A stretch of DNA of 64,000 bases from assembly GCA_018710845.1 (NCBI GenBank), contig DVJB01000028.1:1-64000 (forward strand). The letters are read 5' to 3'. The position numbers and the translations under genes are program-made. The DNA comes from Candidatus Onthomonas avicola (lineage in GTDB: Bacteria > Bacillota > Clostridia > Oscillospirales > Oscillospiraceae). Position 1 is the stretch's first letter, and each line of letters starts with the position of its first letter. The notes beneath the pieces are model-generated. The model was not told where the DNA came from. It saw only the letters and a program-made list of their open reading frames with translations, and searched no databases. Positions 41,522-50,073 of this stretch are shown one piece after another.

Positions 41522-41917
41522 TCAGGACCCGAGGTCCTCCAGCAGGGCGGTCAGCTCGGCCTGACTGGTCACGGCGATGCCATCTTCCAGCGCCGTCCGG
41601 TCCTGCTGCGGCAGGGTGGAGACGGCCACGCCGGTATGGAGCACGATCTCCCCCTCCAGGCAGAGGCAGACCTCGCCGTCCACCGCGCACAGCAGATAGT
41701 TGGGAAAGGCCTCGGCCGCGGCATCCTCCGCCGGCCCGTCCGCCTCCCGGTCCGGTTCGGCCGCCGAGGCCAGAGACGGCGCGGACGCCGGGACCGCCGG
41801 GTCTGACGCTCCGGCTGGCTCCGGTCGAGGACCGGCCAGCGCGGTCAGGGACAGGCAGTAGACGGCCAGCGCCGCGCAGGCGCACAGAAGAGCGGCCCGT
41901 TTTTCGTTTTTTTTCAT
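41522..41917 (-). CDS. Secreted or anchored protein with a BofC-like C-terminal domain
   Basis: The 131-residue product starts MKKNEKR behind GGAGGTG. A hydrophobic segment (about 8-28) is followed by a Pro/Ala/Glu linker. The final 60 residues (FPNYLLCAVDGEVCLCLEG, then VSTLPQQDRTALEDGI) resemble the C-terminal domain of BofC, the forespore protein that restrains the sigma-K protease SpoIVB. The resemblance is from memory of the pattern (Y-L-L-x-x-x-x-G, L-P-x-x-D-R). A sporulation role is plausible, not shown. Confidence 0.7.
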   Translation of the reverse strand: MKKNEKRAALLCACAALAVYCLSLTALAGPRPEPAGASDPAVPASAPSLASAAEPDREADGPAEDAAAEAFPNYLLCAVDGEVCLCLEGEIVLHTGVAVSTLPQQDRTALEDGIAVTSQAELTALLEDLGS

Positions 41918-41998
41918 AGCGCACACCTCCAGTAAGGCCAGTTTCCCCCAAAAAACAGAGATTTAACCTTAAGAATGGTTAAAAATTCCGCTCCTGAC

Positions 41999-42027
41999 TT
42001 GAAATTTTCTCCATTCTTTGGCATAAT
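41999..42027 (+). promoter_or_regulatory. Promoter of the PBP gene
   Basis: TTGAAA (41999-42004) and CATAAT (42022-42027) have a 17-nt spacer, followed by a leader of about 110 nt. Confidence 0.7.
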
Positions 42028-42143
42028 AAGCGTGACATCATATGCCGTGCGCCGCCTTGCGGGCGCGCGGTGCCATTTCGCACAGACTCGGCACCGCTCC
42101 TTCGGCCCCGGCCGGAGGTGTTTGACGGGAGGGATACACGCTT

Positions 42144-44180
42144 ATGGCAAAGGGACAGCCCTCGCCCGTGCTTCAGGGCATCAAAGCCTTTTTCAAATGG
42201 CTGATGATCCTGCTCGGCACGCTGCTGCTCATCGGCGCGGCGACGGGGGCGATCATGGCCTGCTATGCGGCGGGCTATATCCAGTCGGTCATCATTCCGG
42301 AGGCACAGGAGACCACCGCCGCGCTCGACCTGATTCGCTCGGACGTGGACCTCACCTCGGCGATCTATTATTACGACTCGGATACCGGCGCGTACGAGGT
42401 GCAGGAGACGCTCTACGGCACGGCCAACCGCGTCTGGGTCTCCTATGACGAGGTGCCGCAGGACCTCATCAACGCGACGGTTGCCATCGAGGATAAGCGC
42501 TTTTGGACGCACGGCGGCGTGGACTGGATCCGTACCGCCAGCTCCGTGCTCAGCTACGTCACCGGCGGACGGCAGGAGGGCGGCTCCACCATCACCCAGC
42601 AGCTCATCAAGAACCTGACGGGAAACAACCAGGTCACCGTCCGGAGAAAGGTGCTCGAGATCTTCGAGGCCCTCGAGTTTGACGCCACCCACACGAAAGA
42701 GGAGACCCTGGAGTGGTATCTGAACGTCATCTACCTCGGCCGCGGCTGCAGCGGCGTCTATACTGCATCCTATGAGTACTTCGGCAAGGACGTGAGCGAG
42801 CTGTCGCTGGCCGAGTGCGCCTCGCTGATCTCCATCACGAACAACCCCTCGCTCTACGACCCGTACACCTACCCGGAGAACAACTACGAGCGCCGCTGCC
42901 TGGTGCTCGAGCAGATGTACGACCAGGGGATGATCTCAGAGGAAGAGATGAACGCCGCCATGGCGGAGGAGATCAACTTCCACAGCGTTGAGATTGAGGA
43001 GGAGGAGACGACCCAGCTCGACAGCAGCGAGTATTACTCCTGGTACACCGACACCGTCATCCGCGAGGTCGCCCTTGACCTGATGGAGGTCTACGAGGTG
43101 GAGGACTACGAGGTCGCCCTGCAGATGATCTATTCCGGCGGCATGCGCATCTACAGCTGTCTGGACCCGGATGTGCAGGCGGCGGTGGACAACGTCTATG
43201 GGGACACCTCCCGCTTTGACGGCAACCAGTCCGACGGCGGCCAGGACCTCCAGTCTGCCATCACGGTGATTGACAACGATACGGGCGCCGTGGTCGCGAT
43301 CTCCGGCGGCATGGGGGAGAAGGAGGGCAACCTCCTCTGGAACCGGGCCACCCGCACCCTGCGTCCGCCCGGATCGTCCATCAAGCCGCTGTCGGTCTAC
43401 GCCCCGGCGCTGGAGATGGGGATCCTCACTCCGGACGATCTGATTGAGGACAGCCCGATCACCCTCTCGGACGGCACGACCTATCCCACCAGCAACTCCG
43501 GCCGGCGTTTTACCGGCGACATGGTCACGGTGGACTATGGCCTGACCGAGTCGCTCAACTCGGTTGCGGTGCAGATTTTGAACCGCGTCAGTCCGCGCTA
43601 TGCCTTTAATTTCCTGCAGGAACGCTTCGGCATTACCAGCCTGGTGGAGGACTATACCAGCCCCACCGGCCGGCAGTATACCGACCTGGCCATGGCGCCG
43701 CTGGCCCTCGGCGGCCTGACCTACGGCGTGAGCACCTATGAGCTGACGGCGGCCTATGCCGTGTTTGCCCGCGACGGGATCTATGTCGAGCCGTATGTGT
43801 ACACCGTTGTGACCAACAGCAGCGGGGAGGTCATCCTCAGCCAGGACGGCTACGAGCTGGCAACCAACGCTGACGGCACCAGCAGTGTGCGCGGCTACGC
43901 CGCGGGCGAGGCGGTGCTCCGGCAGAGCACGGTGGACGACATGGATGAGATGCTCCAGCACGTCGTCACCCGCGGCACGGGTACCGCGGCCCAGATTGAG
44001 GGCGTGACGGTGGCCGGCAAGACGGGTACCACCGACGACGACTATGACCGCTGGTTTGCCGGCTATACGGACGACTACACCGCCGCCGTCTGGACCGGCT
44101 ATGACAACGCCGATACCGTCAACTACGACGGGAATCCCGCTGTGGATCTGTGGCATGACCTCATGGAACAGATCAACTGA
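42144..44180 (+). CDS. Class A penicillin-binding protein (PBP1A family)
   Basis: This is a bifunctional peptidoglycan glycosyltransferase/transpeptidase on the outer membrane face. In the 678-residue product, a cytoplasmic tail and membrane helix (about 18-45) come first. The GT51 domain shows EDKRFWTHGGVDW and GGSTITQQLIKNL. The transpeptidase has the SxxK serine in GSSIKP (Ser411), SLNSVAVQ (SxN) and KTGT (626-629). It lacks the long C-terminal extension of some PBP1 proteins. The ATG follows GGAGGG. It has its own promoter and terminator. Confidence 0.95.
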   Translation: MAKGQPSPVLQGIKAFFKWLMILLGTLLLIGAATGAIMACYAAGYIQSVIIPEAQETTAALDLIRSDVDLTSAIYYYDSDTGAYEVQETLYGTANRVWVSYDEVPQDLINATVAIEDKRFWTHGGVDWIRTASSVLSYVTGGRQEGGSTITQQLIKNLTGNNQVTVRRKVLEIFEALEFDATHTKEETLEWYLNVIYLGRGCSGVYTASYEYFGKDVSELSLAECASLISITNNPSLYDPYTYPENNYERRCLVLEQMYDQGMISEEEMNAAMAEEINFHSVEIEEEETTQLDSSEYYSWYTDTVIREVALDLMEVYEVEDYEVALQMIYSGGMRIYSCLDPDVQAAVDNVYGDTSRFDGNQSDGGQDLQSAITVIDNDTGAVVAISGGMGEKEGNLLWNRATRTLRPPGSSIKPLSVYAPALEMGILTPDDLIEDSPITLSDGTTYPTSNSGRRFTGDMVTVDYGLTESLNSVAVQILNRVSPRYAFNFLQERFGITSLVEDYTSPTGRQYTDLAMAPLALGGLTYGVSTYELTAAYAVFARDGIYVEPYVYTVVTNSSGEVILSQDGYELATNADGTSSVRGYAAGEAVLRQSTVDDMDEMLQHVVTRGTGTAAQIEGVTVAGKTGTTDDDYDRWFAGYTDDYTAAVWTGYDNADTVNYDGNPAVDLWHDLMEQIN

Positions 44181-44216
44181 CCAGTACGGCCTTCAAAAGT
44201 TCATTGAGACGGCATC

Positions 44217-44260
44217 AGCCCGGAATCAGGGAGCGATCCCCGATTCCGGGCTGTTCTTTT
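44217..44260 (+). terminator. Terminator of the PBP gene
   Basis: AGCCCGGAATC pairs with GATTCCGGGCT, followed by GTTCTTTT. Confidence 0.85.
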
Positions 44261-44271
44261 GCCTGACGGAG

Positions 44272-44772
44272 TTATTCCAACTGTGACGGTGGACTGACGT
44301 CTGCCCGGCGGCGCAGCAGCAGCGCGGCCTGCCGGCGGTAGAGGAAGGAGCGCAGCGCCGCGTCGAGCAGGGGATGCCCCTCGTCCAGCGCGCCGAGCCC
44401 CTCCGGGCCGTCCCGGACGGCCCGATCCAGCTGGACGCAGAGCCAGCGGTAGGATGTTTCCGCCTGATCCGGGGGAAACTCTTCCTGCAGCAGGGCCCGA
44501 ATCTCCTCCATGCTGAGCACCTGCTTGAGCAGGAAGACCACATAGAGACAGATCAGCTGCTCGCGGCTGTATTTTTTCTTTTCCGGCGGGGCAATCACTT
44601 TGAGCTTGACGTAGTTGTTGATACGCGCGGCGGTCACTGCCATCTCCTCCCCGCCGTCAAAGGGGGCGAGCGCTTCGGAGAGAAAGGAGACCACCTGGTC
44701 CTTGTAAAGCGGGATGGCGGGAAAGTCGGCGTAGTCCGGGCAGAGCGGCCTGGCCGCAGATTCGTTTTGCAT
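44272..44772 (-). CDS. DUF1836 protein
   Basis: The 166-residue product has the family pattern YKDQVVSFLSEAL, then VTAARINNYVKLKVIAPPEKKKYSREQLICLYVVFLLKQVLS. This reads like a winged or MerR-like helical region, and DUF1836 proteins are suspected regulators. ATG 44772 follows AAGGAG. It diverges from the hemolysin III gene across a shared 150-nt region with a 10-bp inverted repeat, a possible operator for this protein. That link is inference. Confidence 0.85.
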   Translation of the reverse strand: MQNESAARPLCPDYADFPAIPLYKDQVVSFLSEALAPFDGGEEMAVTAARINNYVKLKVIAPPEKKKYSREQLICLYVVFLLKQVLSMEEIRALLQEEFPPDQAETSYRWLCVQLDRAVRDGPEGLGALDEGHPLLDAALRSFLYRRQAALLLRRRADVSPPSQLE

Positions 44773-44811
44773 TGCGCTCAAACTCCTTTTCTGTCGGGTT
44801 GGCTTGCCCTT

Positions 44812-44880
44812 AGTATAATCTAAAAAACTGTGTTGTCAAGGGATAAAAATATCTTGACAACATAATATAAGCGATATAAT
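44812..44880. promoter_or_regulatory. Divergent promoters around a 10-bp inverted repeat
   Basis: The arms TGTTGTCAAG (44831-44840) and CTTGACAACA (44853-44862) are perfect inverted repeats 12 nt apart, and each contains an outward-facing TTGACA. The minus -10 is TATACT (complement 44812-44817, 16-nt spacer). The plus -10 is TATAAT at 44875-44880 (15 nt) or TAATAT at 44877-44882 (17 nt). It serves the DUF1836 and hemolysin III genes. Confidence 0.75.
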
Positions 44881-44929
44881 ATAGTATTAAATACTAGATG
44901 AAGTAAAACGGATGAAAGGAATGAACGGT

Positions 44930-45631
44930 ATGGACATCTCTCTGCACGCGCTTGCCGCCGCGTCCGGCCCGTATGAGCCGCGCTTTCGGGCGAAGGACCC
45001 GATCAGCGCCCTGACCCATTTTGTAGGCTTTCTGGCCGCCATCGCGGCGACCTTCCCGCTGCTGGTGCGCGCCTCCTGCGCCGGGTGCACCCTGACAGAG
45101 ACGCTGAGCCTCTGCGGCTTCCAGGCTGCGTCTATCGCCCTGTACGGCGCGAGCACCGCCTATCACACCTTTCGGCTCGGAGAAAAGGGAAATCTGGTCC
45201 TCAAGCGGCTGGACCATGTGATGATCTATGTCCTGATCGTCGGCTCCTATCTGCCGATCTGCGTCTGCGCTCTCTGGGGCAGAGGAGGGGAGATTTTGCT
45301 GCCTGCGGTCGGGCTGATTGCGCTGGCGGGCGTGGTGTTCACCCTGTTCTGGGTGACCTGCCCGAAGTGGCTCTCCTCCTGCATCTATATCGCACTCGGC
45401 TGGCTCTCCGTCACAGCGCTGCCGCAGATGCTCGCCGTGCTCCCGGCCGCGGCGGTGGTCTTTCTGGCCCTGGGCGGCGTGCTCTATACAGTGGGAGGAG
45501 TGATCTACGCTCTCAAGCTGCCCGGCCTGGAGCGGCGCTTTCCCGGGTTTGGGGCGCACGAGCTGTTTCACCTCTTTGTCCTCGCCGGGACCGCCTGCCA
45601 CTATTGGATGGTGTTCGCCTATCTAATCTGA
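44930..45631 (+). CDS. Hemolysin III / PAQR-family membrane protein
   Basis: The 233-residue product has seven predicted helices. Family signatures are present: SALTHFVGFLAAI, YGASTAYHTF (Ser-x3-His), LDHVMIYVLIVGSYLP, LGWLSV and HELFHLFVLAGTACHYWMV (His-x3-His). The conserved His and Asp residues would bind zinc as in PAQR proteins. Hemolytic activity is only a family name. ATG 44930 is placed 9 nt from AAAGGA; upstream ATGs at 44912 and 44921 are less well supported. Repeat copy 4 follows. Confidence 0.9.
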   Translation: MDISLHALAAASGPYEPRFRAKDPISALTHFVGFLAAIAATFPLLVRASCAGCTLTETLSLCGFQAASIALYGASTAYHTFRLGEKGNLVLKRLDHVMIYVLIVGSYLPICVCALWGRGGEILLPAVGLIALAGVVFTLFWVTCPKWLSSCIYIALGWLSVTALPQMLAVLPAAAVVFLALGGVLYTVGGVIYALKLPGLERRFPGFGAHELFHLFVLAGTACHYWMVFAYLI

Positions 45632-45713
45632 ACGCCAACCGCCTTCACACAGTCTGTCGAAAAAGCATCTTTGCCAATTTCAAACACAAACAAAAAGTTC
45701 AGAAAGCCCTCCG

Positions 45714-45978
45714 CAGGAGTTTTGTTGCGGTAGCAACAAAATAGAGTGAAATATCGTTTTTGGGACGGGCACCCCCAGGGGGCCCTCTCTTGCCCCTACG
45801 GGGCAATTCACCTTGTTGTACCGGCCCAAAAACACAGGGAGGCCGGGAGTGCGCCCCAAAGGGGCGCGCGCCCGAGCCGCTAAAGGCGGCGACAAAGTGC
45901 CCTTGGGGTGCGGTTTGGCCGCACTTTTCGAACAAAATCGTTGATTTTGTTCGAGCGTGTCGACCTTTGTCGACACGC
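45714..45978 (+). repeat. Structured repeat element, copy 4 (with P2 insert)
   Basis: P1 is TTTTGTTGC/GCAACAAAA (45720-45741). P2 is GTTTTTGGG/CCCAAAAAC (45756-45764 with 45825-45833), with an insert of about 45 nt in the loop. P3 is GGCCG/TGGCC (45841-45845 with 45916-45920), enclosing GTGCGC/GCGCGC. P4 is CGAACAAAATC/GATTTTGTTCG (45929-45953) and P5 is GCGTGTCGAC/GTCGACACGC (45955-45978). It is nearly identical to copy 1 outside the insert. A lead-in GTCTGTCGAAAAAG lies further upstream near 45652. It ends 3 nt before the glycerate kinase stop on the other strand. Confidence 0.9.
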
Positions 45979-45981
45979 TCT

Positions 45982-47124
45982 TCACAGCCCCACCGCCCGC
46001 AGCAGGCCCATCGCGTTGGCCACCGCTGCGGTCAGGTGGGGCGCGCTTTCGCCCCGCACCTGCGCAAAGGTTCCCGGCGCGGGGTGGATGGGGAAGACGG
46101 CGCTCACCCCCAGCTCTGCCGCCCGCCGCCGGTCCAGGTCGTCTCCGACCGCCCCGGCGAAGACCGCCAGGGGGACCCCGGCGGCGCGGGTGCGCCGCGC
46201 GATGCCGGCCAGCGCCTTGCCGTGCAGGCTCTGGCTGTCGCACCGGCCCTCGCCGGTGAGTACCAAGTCAGTCCCGGCGAGCAGCCGGTCAAAACCGGTG
46301 AGGTCGAGCACCGTGTCGATGCCGGACTGCAGACGCCCGCCCAGAAAGGCGGCGACCCCGGCGCCCAGGCCGCCGGCCGCCCCCGCGCCGGGGAGGCGCT
46401 GCACATCCAGCCCCAGCTCGCGGCGGATCAGGGCGGCGATGGCGCGCAGGTTTTCGTCCAGCCGTGTCACGACGGCGGGGGAGGCCCCCTTCTGCGGGGC
46501 AAAGACATATGCCGCGCCCTGCGGTCCGTAGAGGGGGTTGTCGATGTCGCACATCGCCACGATCTCGATGCCCGCCAGCCGCGCGCGGACGGCGGAGCAG
46601 TCCAGCCGGGCGATCTGCTCCAGGGTGTCTGCCCGCGGCAGAAACGGCCGGCCAGTCCGGTCGTAAAACCGTGCGCCCAGCGCCGCAGCCATGCCCACGC
46701 CACAGTCGTTTGTGCAGCTCCCGCCCAGGCCGAGGATGATGCGCCGCGCCCCGTGCGCTGTGGCATGGGCGATCAGCTCCCCCACGCCGCGGGTCGTGGC
46801 GCGGCAGGGGTCCTCCCGTCCCTCCACCATCGGGAGACTGGCGGCCGCCGCCATCTCGATGACGGCGGTCTGACCGGCGCGGGCGTAGCGGGCGGTCACC
46901 GTCTCGCCGTCGAACGGGCCGGTCACCTCTGCCCGGACCGGTACGGCCCCCGGCAGCGCCCGCAAAAAGCAGTCCACCGTCCCCTCACCGCCGTCGGCGA
47001 TGGGCAGCAGCACCGTCCGGCAGTCCGGCCAGACGGCGTGCACTCCGCGCCGCATCGCCTCGCAGACAGCGGGCGCGTCCAGAGTACCCTTGAAAGAGTC
47101 CGGGATAATAATGATCTGCTTCAT
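45982..47124 (-). CDS. Glycerate kinase (GarK/GlxK family)
   Basis: This enzyme phosphorylates glycerate in the cytoplasm (2- or 3-position not readable here). The 380-residue product has PDSFKGTLDAPAVCEAMRRG, PIADGGEGTVD, EMAAAASLP, TTRGVGELI, LGGSCTNDCGVGMAAALGARF, GAGAAGGLGAG and LTGEGRCDSQSLHGKA, all typical of the family. The ATG follows CCGGAGGA. It converges on repeat copy 4, which lies directly against its 3' end. Confidence 0.94.
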   Translation of the reverse strand: MKQIIIIPDSFKGTLDAPAVCEAMRRGVHAVWPDCRTVLLPIADGGEGTVDCFLRALPGAVPVRAEVTGPFDGETVTARYARAGQTAVIEMAAAASLPMVEGREDPCRATTRGVGELIAHATAHGARRIILGLGGSCTNDCGVGMAAALGARFYDRTGRPFLPRADTLEQIARLDCSAVRARLAGIEIVAMCDIDNPLYGPQGAAYVFAPQKGASPAVVTRLDENLRAIAALIRRELGLDVQRLPGAGAAGGLGAGVAAFLGGRLQSGIDTVLDLTGFDRLLAGTDLVLTGEGRCDSQSLHGKALAGIARRTRAAGVPLAVFAGAVGDDLDRRRAAELGVSAVFPIHPAPGTFAQVRGESAPHLTAAVANAMGLLRAVGL

Positions 47125-47230
47125 GGCGTTCCTCCGGTTGTCTGATAGAAACAAGTTTTCTATATCATATAACAGTCAGGACGGAAAGTAAATAACCGCG
47201 CGCCGGCGGCGAAATTGTGAGATTTTTCTC

Positions 47231-47259
47231 TTGCATTGCGCTTCCGGCCATGCTATACT
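47231..47259 (+). promoter_or_regulatory. Promoter of the SCP2-like gene
   Basis: TTGCAT (47231-47236) and TATACT (47254-47259) have a 17-nt spacer, about 78 nt before the start. Confidence 0.75.
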
Positions 47260-47336
47260 AGCGGCAACCGATTGTAAATCGGGCTGAAAAGTTTCAATAC
47301 ACGGAAGAAAAATGTGTATCCATAGGAGGTTTCCCC

Positions 47337-47759
47337 ATGAAGTACGAGCAGATCGTGAGCAAGGCTAGAAACATGCTCACCAAATATAGCTATAACGACA
47401 ATGCCGGCAGCTTCGCCGTCGAGGTCAACGTCACCGGCCCGGGCGAGGGCGTGTTCTATATCCGCGTCCAGCAGGACGCCGACGGCGTGGCAGTGGATGT
47501 GCAGCCGTATAACTATTATGACTACACCGCCCGCGTCACCGCACCCTTTGCCGCTCTGCGCCGCATGATGGAGCGCACCAACACCGCCGATGAGCTGTGT
47601 GCCGACGGCAAGATGGAGGTGGAGGGCGATATGCAGGCCGTCTACACCCTCGAGTCCATGTTCTCCAACTACAAGACCATGCACGAGGCGGCGAAGGCGG
47701 CCAAGCCCGCTAAGCCCCGCAAGCCCCGCGCGGCGAAAGCGGCGAAGGAGAAGGAATAA
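47337..47759 (+). CDS. SCP2-like small protein with Lys/Ala/Pro tail
   Basis: The 140-residue product starts at the ATG behind ATAGGAGG. Residues about 5-115 look like a sterol-carrier-protein-2 fold: an early beta region (FAVEVNVTG, VFYIRVQQDADGVAVDVQPYN), then TADELCADGKMEVEGDMQAVYTL, where SCP2 proteins have G-K-x-x-x-x-G-D. The tail is a basic run of Lys, Ala and Pro such as histone-like and nucleic-acid-binding proteins carry. Ligand and role are unknown; the SCP2 assignment rests on motif memory. Confidence 0.6.
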   Translation: MKYEQIVSKARNMLTKYSYNDNAGSFAVEVNVTGPGEGVFYIRVQQDADGVAVDVQPYNYYDYTARVTAPFAALRRMMERTNTADELCADGKMEVEGDMQAVYTLESMFSNYKTMHEAAKAAKPAKPRKPRAAKAAKEKE

Positions 47760-47818
47760 GTCGCGCTCCCCAGAGTGGGGTAGCTTTGTAAAACAATCGG
47801 ACGATGTGTAATGTGAAA

Positions 47819-47850
47819 GGACCGGCGCAATGGGAAAAGCGCCGGTCTTT
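47819..47850 (+). terminator. Terminator after the SCP2-like gene
   Basis: GACCGGCGC pairs with GCGCCGGTC, followed by TTTCTC. Confidence 0.8.
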
Positions 47851-47866
47851 CTCTGTTTGAAACCAT

Positions 47867-48925
47867 TTAGTTGTCCTGTCCGGTGAGATAAGTCCGGTAG
47901 CAGTCATATGTCTTTTCGTGAAGGCAGCAGAAGGCTGCTTCCATATAATAGCTGCTGTTAAACTCCAGCCAGTGCCGCACAGTGGCTGTGGCCACCGGAA
48001 CGGCCTGCTCCAGAGGATATCCGTACGCGCCGGTGGAGATGGACGGGAAGGCAATGCTGTGGATCCCACGAGACTTGGCCAGTTCCAGAGCGTTGCGATA
48101 GCAGTTTGCCAGCAGAGAGGCGTCGCTCGGGTTTCCGGAATAGACCGGCCCTACGGTGTGAATGACCCACTGGGCGGGTAAGCGGTATCCTCTGGTGATC
48201 TTCGCCTGGCCGGTCTCGCAGCCGCCCAGCGTCTTGCATTCCCTCAGCAACTCCGGTCCAGCGGCCTGATGGATTGCACCATCCACGCCGCCCCCACCGA
48301 GAAGGCTTTCGTTGGCGGCGTTCACGATGCACTGACATGCCAAGGTAGTGATATCCGCGTGCGTGATATAGATGACGCTCCTCGGTCTCAACTTCTGGGG
48401 CATCAAGGCAGAGTACATCCGGTACAGCTCGTCGGAGATCTCCGACAGCTGCTTGCAATAGGAGTCATAGAGCGGTCTCTGCTGCTGGTACTGGTCCAGC
48501 ACGACAGGCCGCATCCGGACCAGCGCTTTGGCGGTATCCGACAGCTGACTGCAATAGGAGCCGTAGACGGGATATGTCCAGGCGGCGAGCAGGCGGTTCA
48601 GCTGCTCCACGTCCCCTGCAATCCCTTTTGACCTGTACTGCTGCGGGTCCCGGTTGACGGTGACCGCGATCCAACGGCTGTCGGGCGTGAAGGACAGAAT
48701 ATAAATGCAAAATCCCGTCCAGCTTCGATGGATGTACAGCTTCCCATCCTCAAAATACCAGAACCACTTATCCTCCATCTCCCGCGGGATACCACCCAGC
48801 TTCAACTCCTCCATCTCGGCCCGGCTGATCTCCTGCTGGATTGCAAAGGTCGTGTGCTGCTGCGGCATCTCCTGTGTTGTCCAGTCGGATTTTTTGGCGG
48901 CAGTGCTCTTCTTTGGGTGGCTCAT
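47867..48925 (-). CDS. Macrodomain protein with an uncharacterised N-terminal domain
   Basis: The 352-residue product starts at the ATG behind AAGGAG. Residues about 180-345 are a macrodomain of the MacroD/YmdB type, predicted to bind or hydrolyse ADP-ribose derivatives: [53 protein letters not shown] and [14 protein letters not shown]. The first 110 residues hold another domain marked by [27 protein letters not shown] helical linker with two similar stretches joins them ([18 protein letters not shown] and [18 protein letters not shown]). The fusion suggests a substrate-specific ADP-ribosyl hydrolase. No partner transferase is nearby. Confidence 0.85.
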   Translation of the reverse strand: MSHPKKSTAAKKSDWTTQEMPQQHTTFAIQQEISRAEMEELKLGGIPREMEDKWFWYFEDGKLYIHRSWTGFCIYILSFTPDSRWIAVTVNRDPQQYRSKGIAGDVEQLNRLLAAWTYPVYGSYCSQLSDTAKALVRMRPVVLDQYQQQRPLYDSYCKQLSEISDELYRMYSALMPQKLRPRSVIYITHADITTLACQCIVNAANESLLGGGGVDGAIHQAAGPELLRECKTLGGCETGQAKITRGYRLPAQWVIHTVGPVYSGNPSDASLLANCYRNALELAKSRGIHSIAFPSISTGAYGYPLEQAVPVATATVRHWLEFNSSYYMEAAFCCLHEKTYDCYRTYLTGQDN

Positions 48926-48970
48926 CACGACGACTCCTTCTCCAATCATCCGTTGCGGATGATCGCTGCG

Positions 48971-49990
48971 TTATCCCTCTGACGAGCGAAAACTCCACAG
49001 GTTGTTGATCTGATCGCTGATCTCGTCAAAGGTCCAGGTCCGCGCGCTGTTGGACGGGCTGTTGGGGTCGTTGACGGTGAAGCCCTGTCCCTCGGTGTAG
49101 CCGGTGAGGACGATAAAGTGCCCGTTGTCGGTGAAGTCTCCCTCGCCCATCGCGCACACGACCGGCTCGCCGCTCTCCAGCGCCTCGATGATCCGGTTTT
49201 CGTCCAGCGTCAGCTCGGTGGCCGTGAGGCCGAAATGCGCGCTCGCCTCGCTCATCAGCGTCCAGGCCGAGCCGGAGCCATTGTAGTAGTAGCCGTTCTC
49301 GTCGGCGTACTGGGCGATGGTGTACGGGTCGTTGTTGTCCCAGCCGTTGAGGTAGAGGGCGACCATGGACAGACAGGTCGGCCCGCACCCGGTATAGCCG
49401 AACAGGCCGTCTCCATAGTTCCGGTAGGCCCAGCGGCTGTCCCATTGGATCAGCAGGGGCACGGTGTCGCTCGCCCCCTCCTCGCTCAGGTCGATCTCCA
49501 GCGACAGGTTTCCGTTGATGTAGTCGGGGTAGGAGGCCGCAAATGGCATCGCCTCCGGATAACGGATGACAAAGTCGAGAATCTCATCCGGATAGAGCGA
49601 GAGGTTGCGCAGCACATACGCCGCCTCCGGGTGATCCTCCAGCAGCGCGTAGAGCTGCCCAGCGTAGCCGCTGGCGCCTGCGTACTGCGCGAGGTCGGAG
49701 GTGTCGGCGCTCTCAGCGCTCTCACTGTCTGTCTTGCCGCCATCTGTCTGGCCGCTCTGCGCGGACGCCTCGTCATCCTGGTTCTGGGTATCTCCATCTG
49801 TCTGGCCGACGGTGACCGTCCCGGCCGGCTGATCGCCCCTCAGGGCGTCGACCAGCATGGCCACGCCGGTCACCGTCATGACCAGCGCCAGCAGCACCGT
49901 CAGAAAAAAGAATCCGAGTTCGATGGGAGGCCACTCCCGCTCCCTTCGGCGTCTGCGCCGGACGGGTGGAGTCTGCTCCACGGACGTCAC
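48971..49990 (-). CDS. Membrane-anchored C39-like cysteine peptidase
   Basis: The 339-residue product has a basic tail, one membrane helix (about 25-50), an acidic Ser/Thr/Asp/Gln linker and a peptidase_C39_2 type domain (about 175-335). Residues include the catalytic Cys in GYTGCGPTCLSMV, His in NGHFIVLTGY and Asp in TVNDPN. It is likely outside the cell; the target is unknown. The GTG at 49990 is very close to its GAGAGG site, and a second GTG at 49981 is spaced better, so the start may be three codons later. Confidence 0.85.
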   Translation of the reverse strand: MTSVEQTPPVRRRRRREREWPPIELGFFFLTVLLALVMTVTGVAMLVDALRGDQPAGTVTVGQTDGDTQNQDDEASAQSGQTDGGKTDSESAESADTSDLAQYAGASGYAGQLYALLEDHPEAAYVLRNLSLYPDEILDFVIRYPEAMPFAASYPDYINGNLSLEIDLSEEGASDTVPLLIQWDSRWAYRNYGDGLFGYTGCGPTCLSMVALYLNGWDNNDPYTIAQYADENGYYYNGSGSAWTLMSEASAHFGLTATELTLDENRIIEALESGEPVVCAMGEGDFTDNGHFIVLTGYTEGQGFTVNDPNSPSNSARTWTFDEISDQINNLWSFRSSEG

Positions 49991-50036
49991 TTCCTCTCTT
50001 TATAGGTGCGGTCCCTGAGGACCGCCGGATCAAAGG

Positions 50037-50073
50037 CAAAAGGGCTGTCGAAATTGGAGTTCGACAGCCCTAT
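50037..50073 (-). terminator. Terminator of the LUD gene
   Basis: On the minus strand AGGGCTGTCGAA pairs with TTCGACAGCCCT, followed by TTTGCCTTT. Confidence 0.7.
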
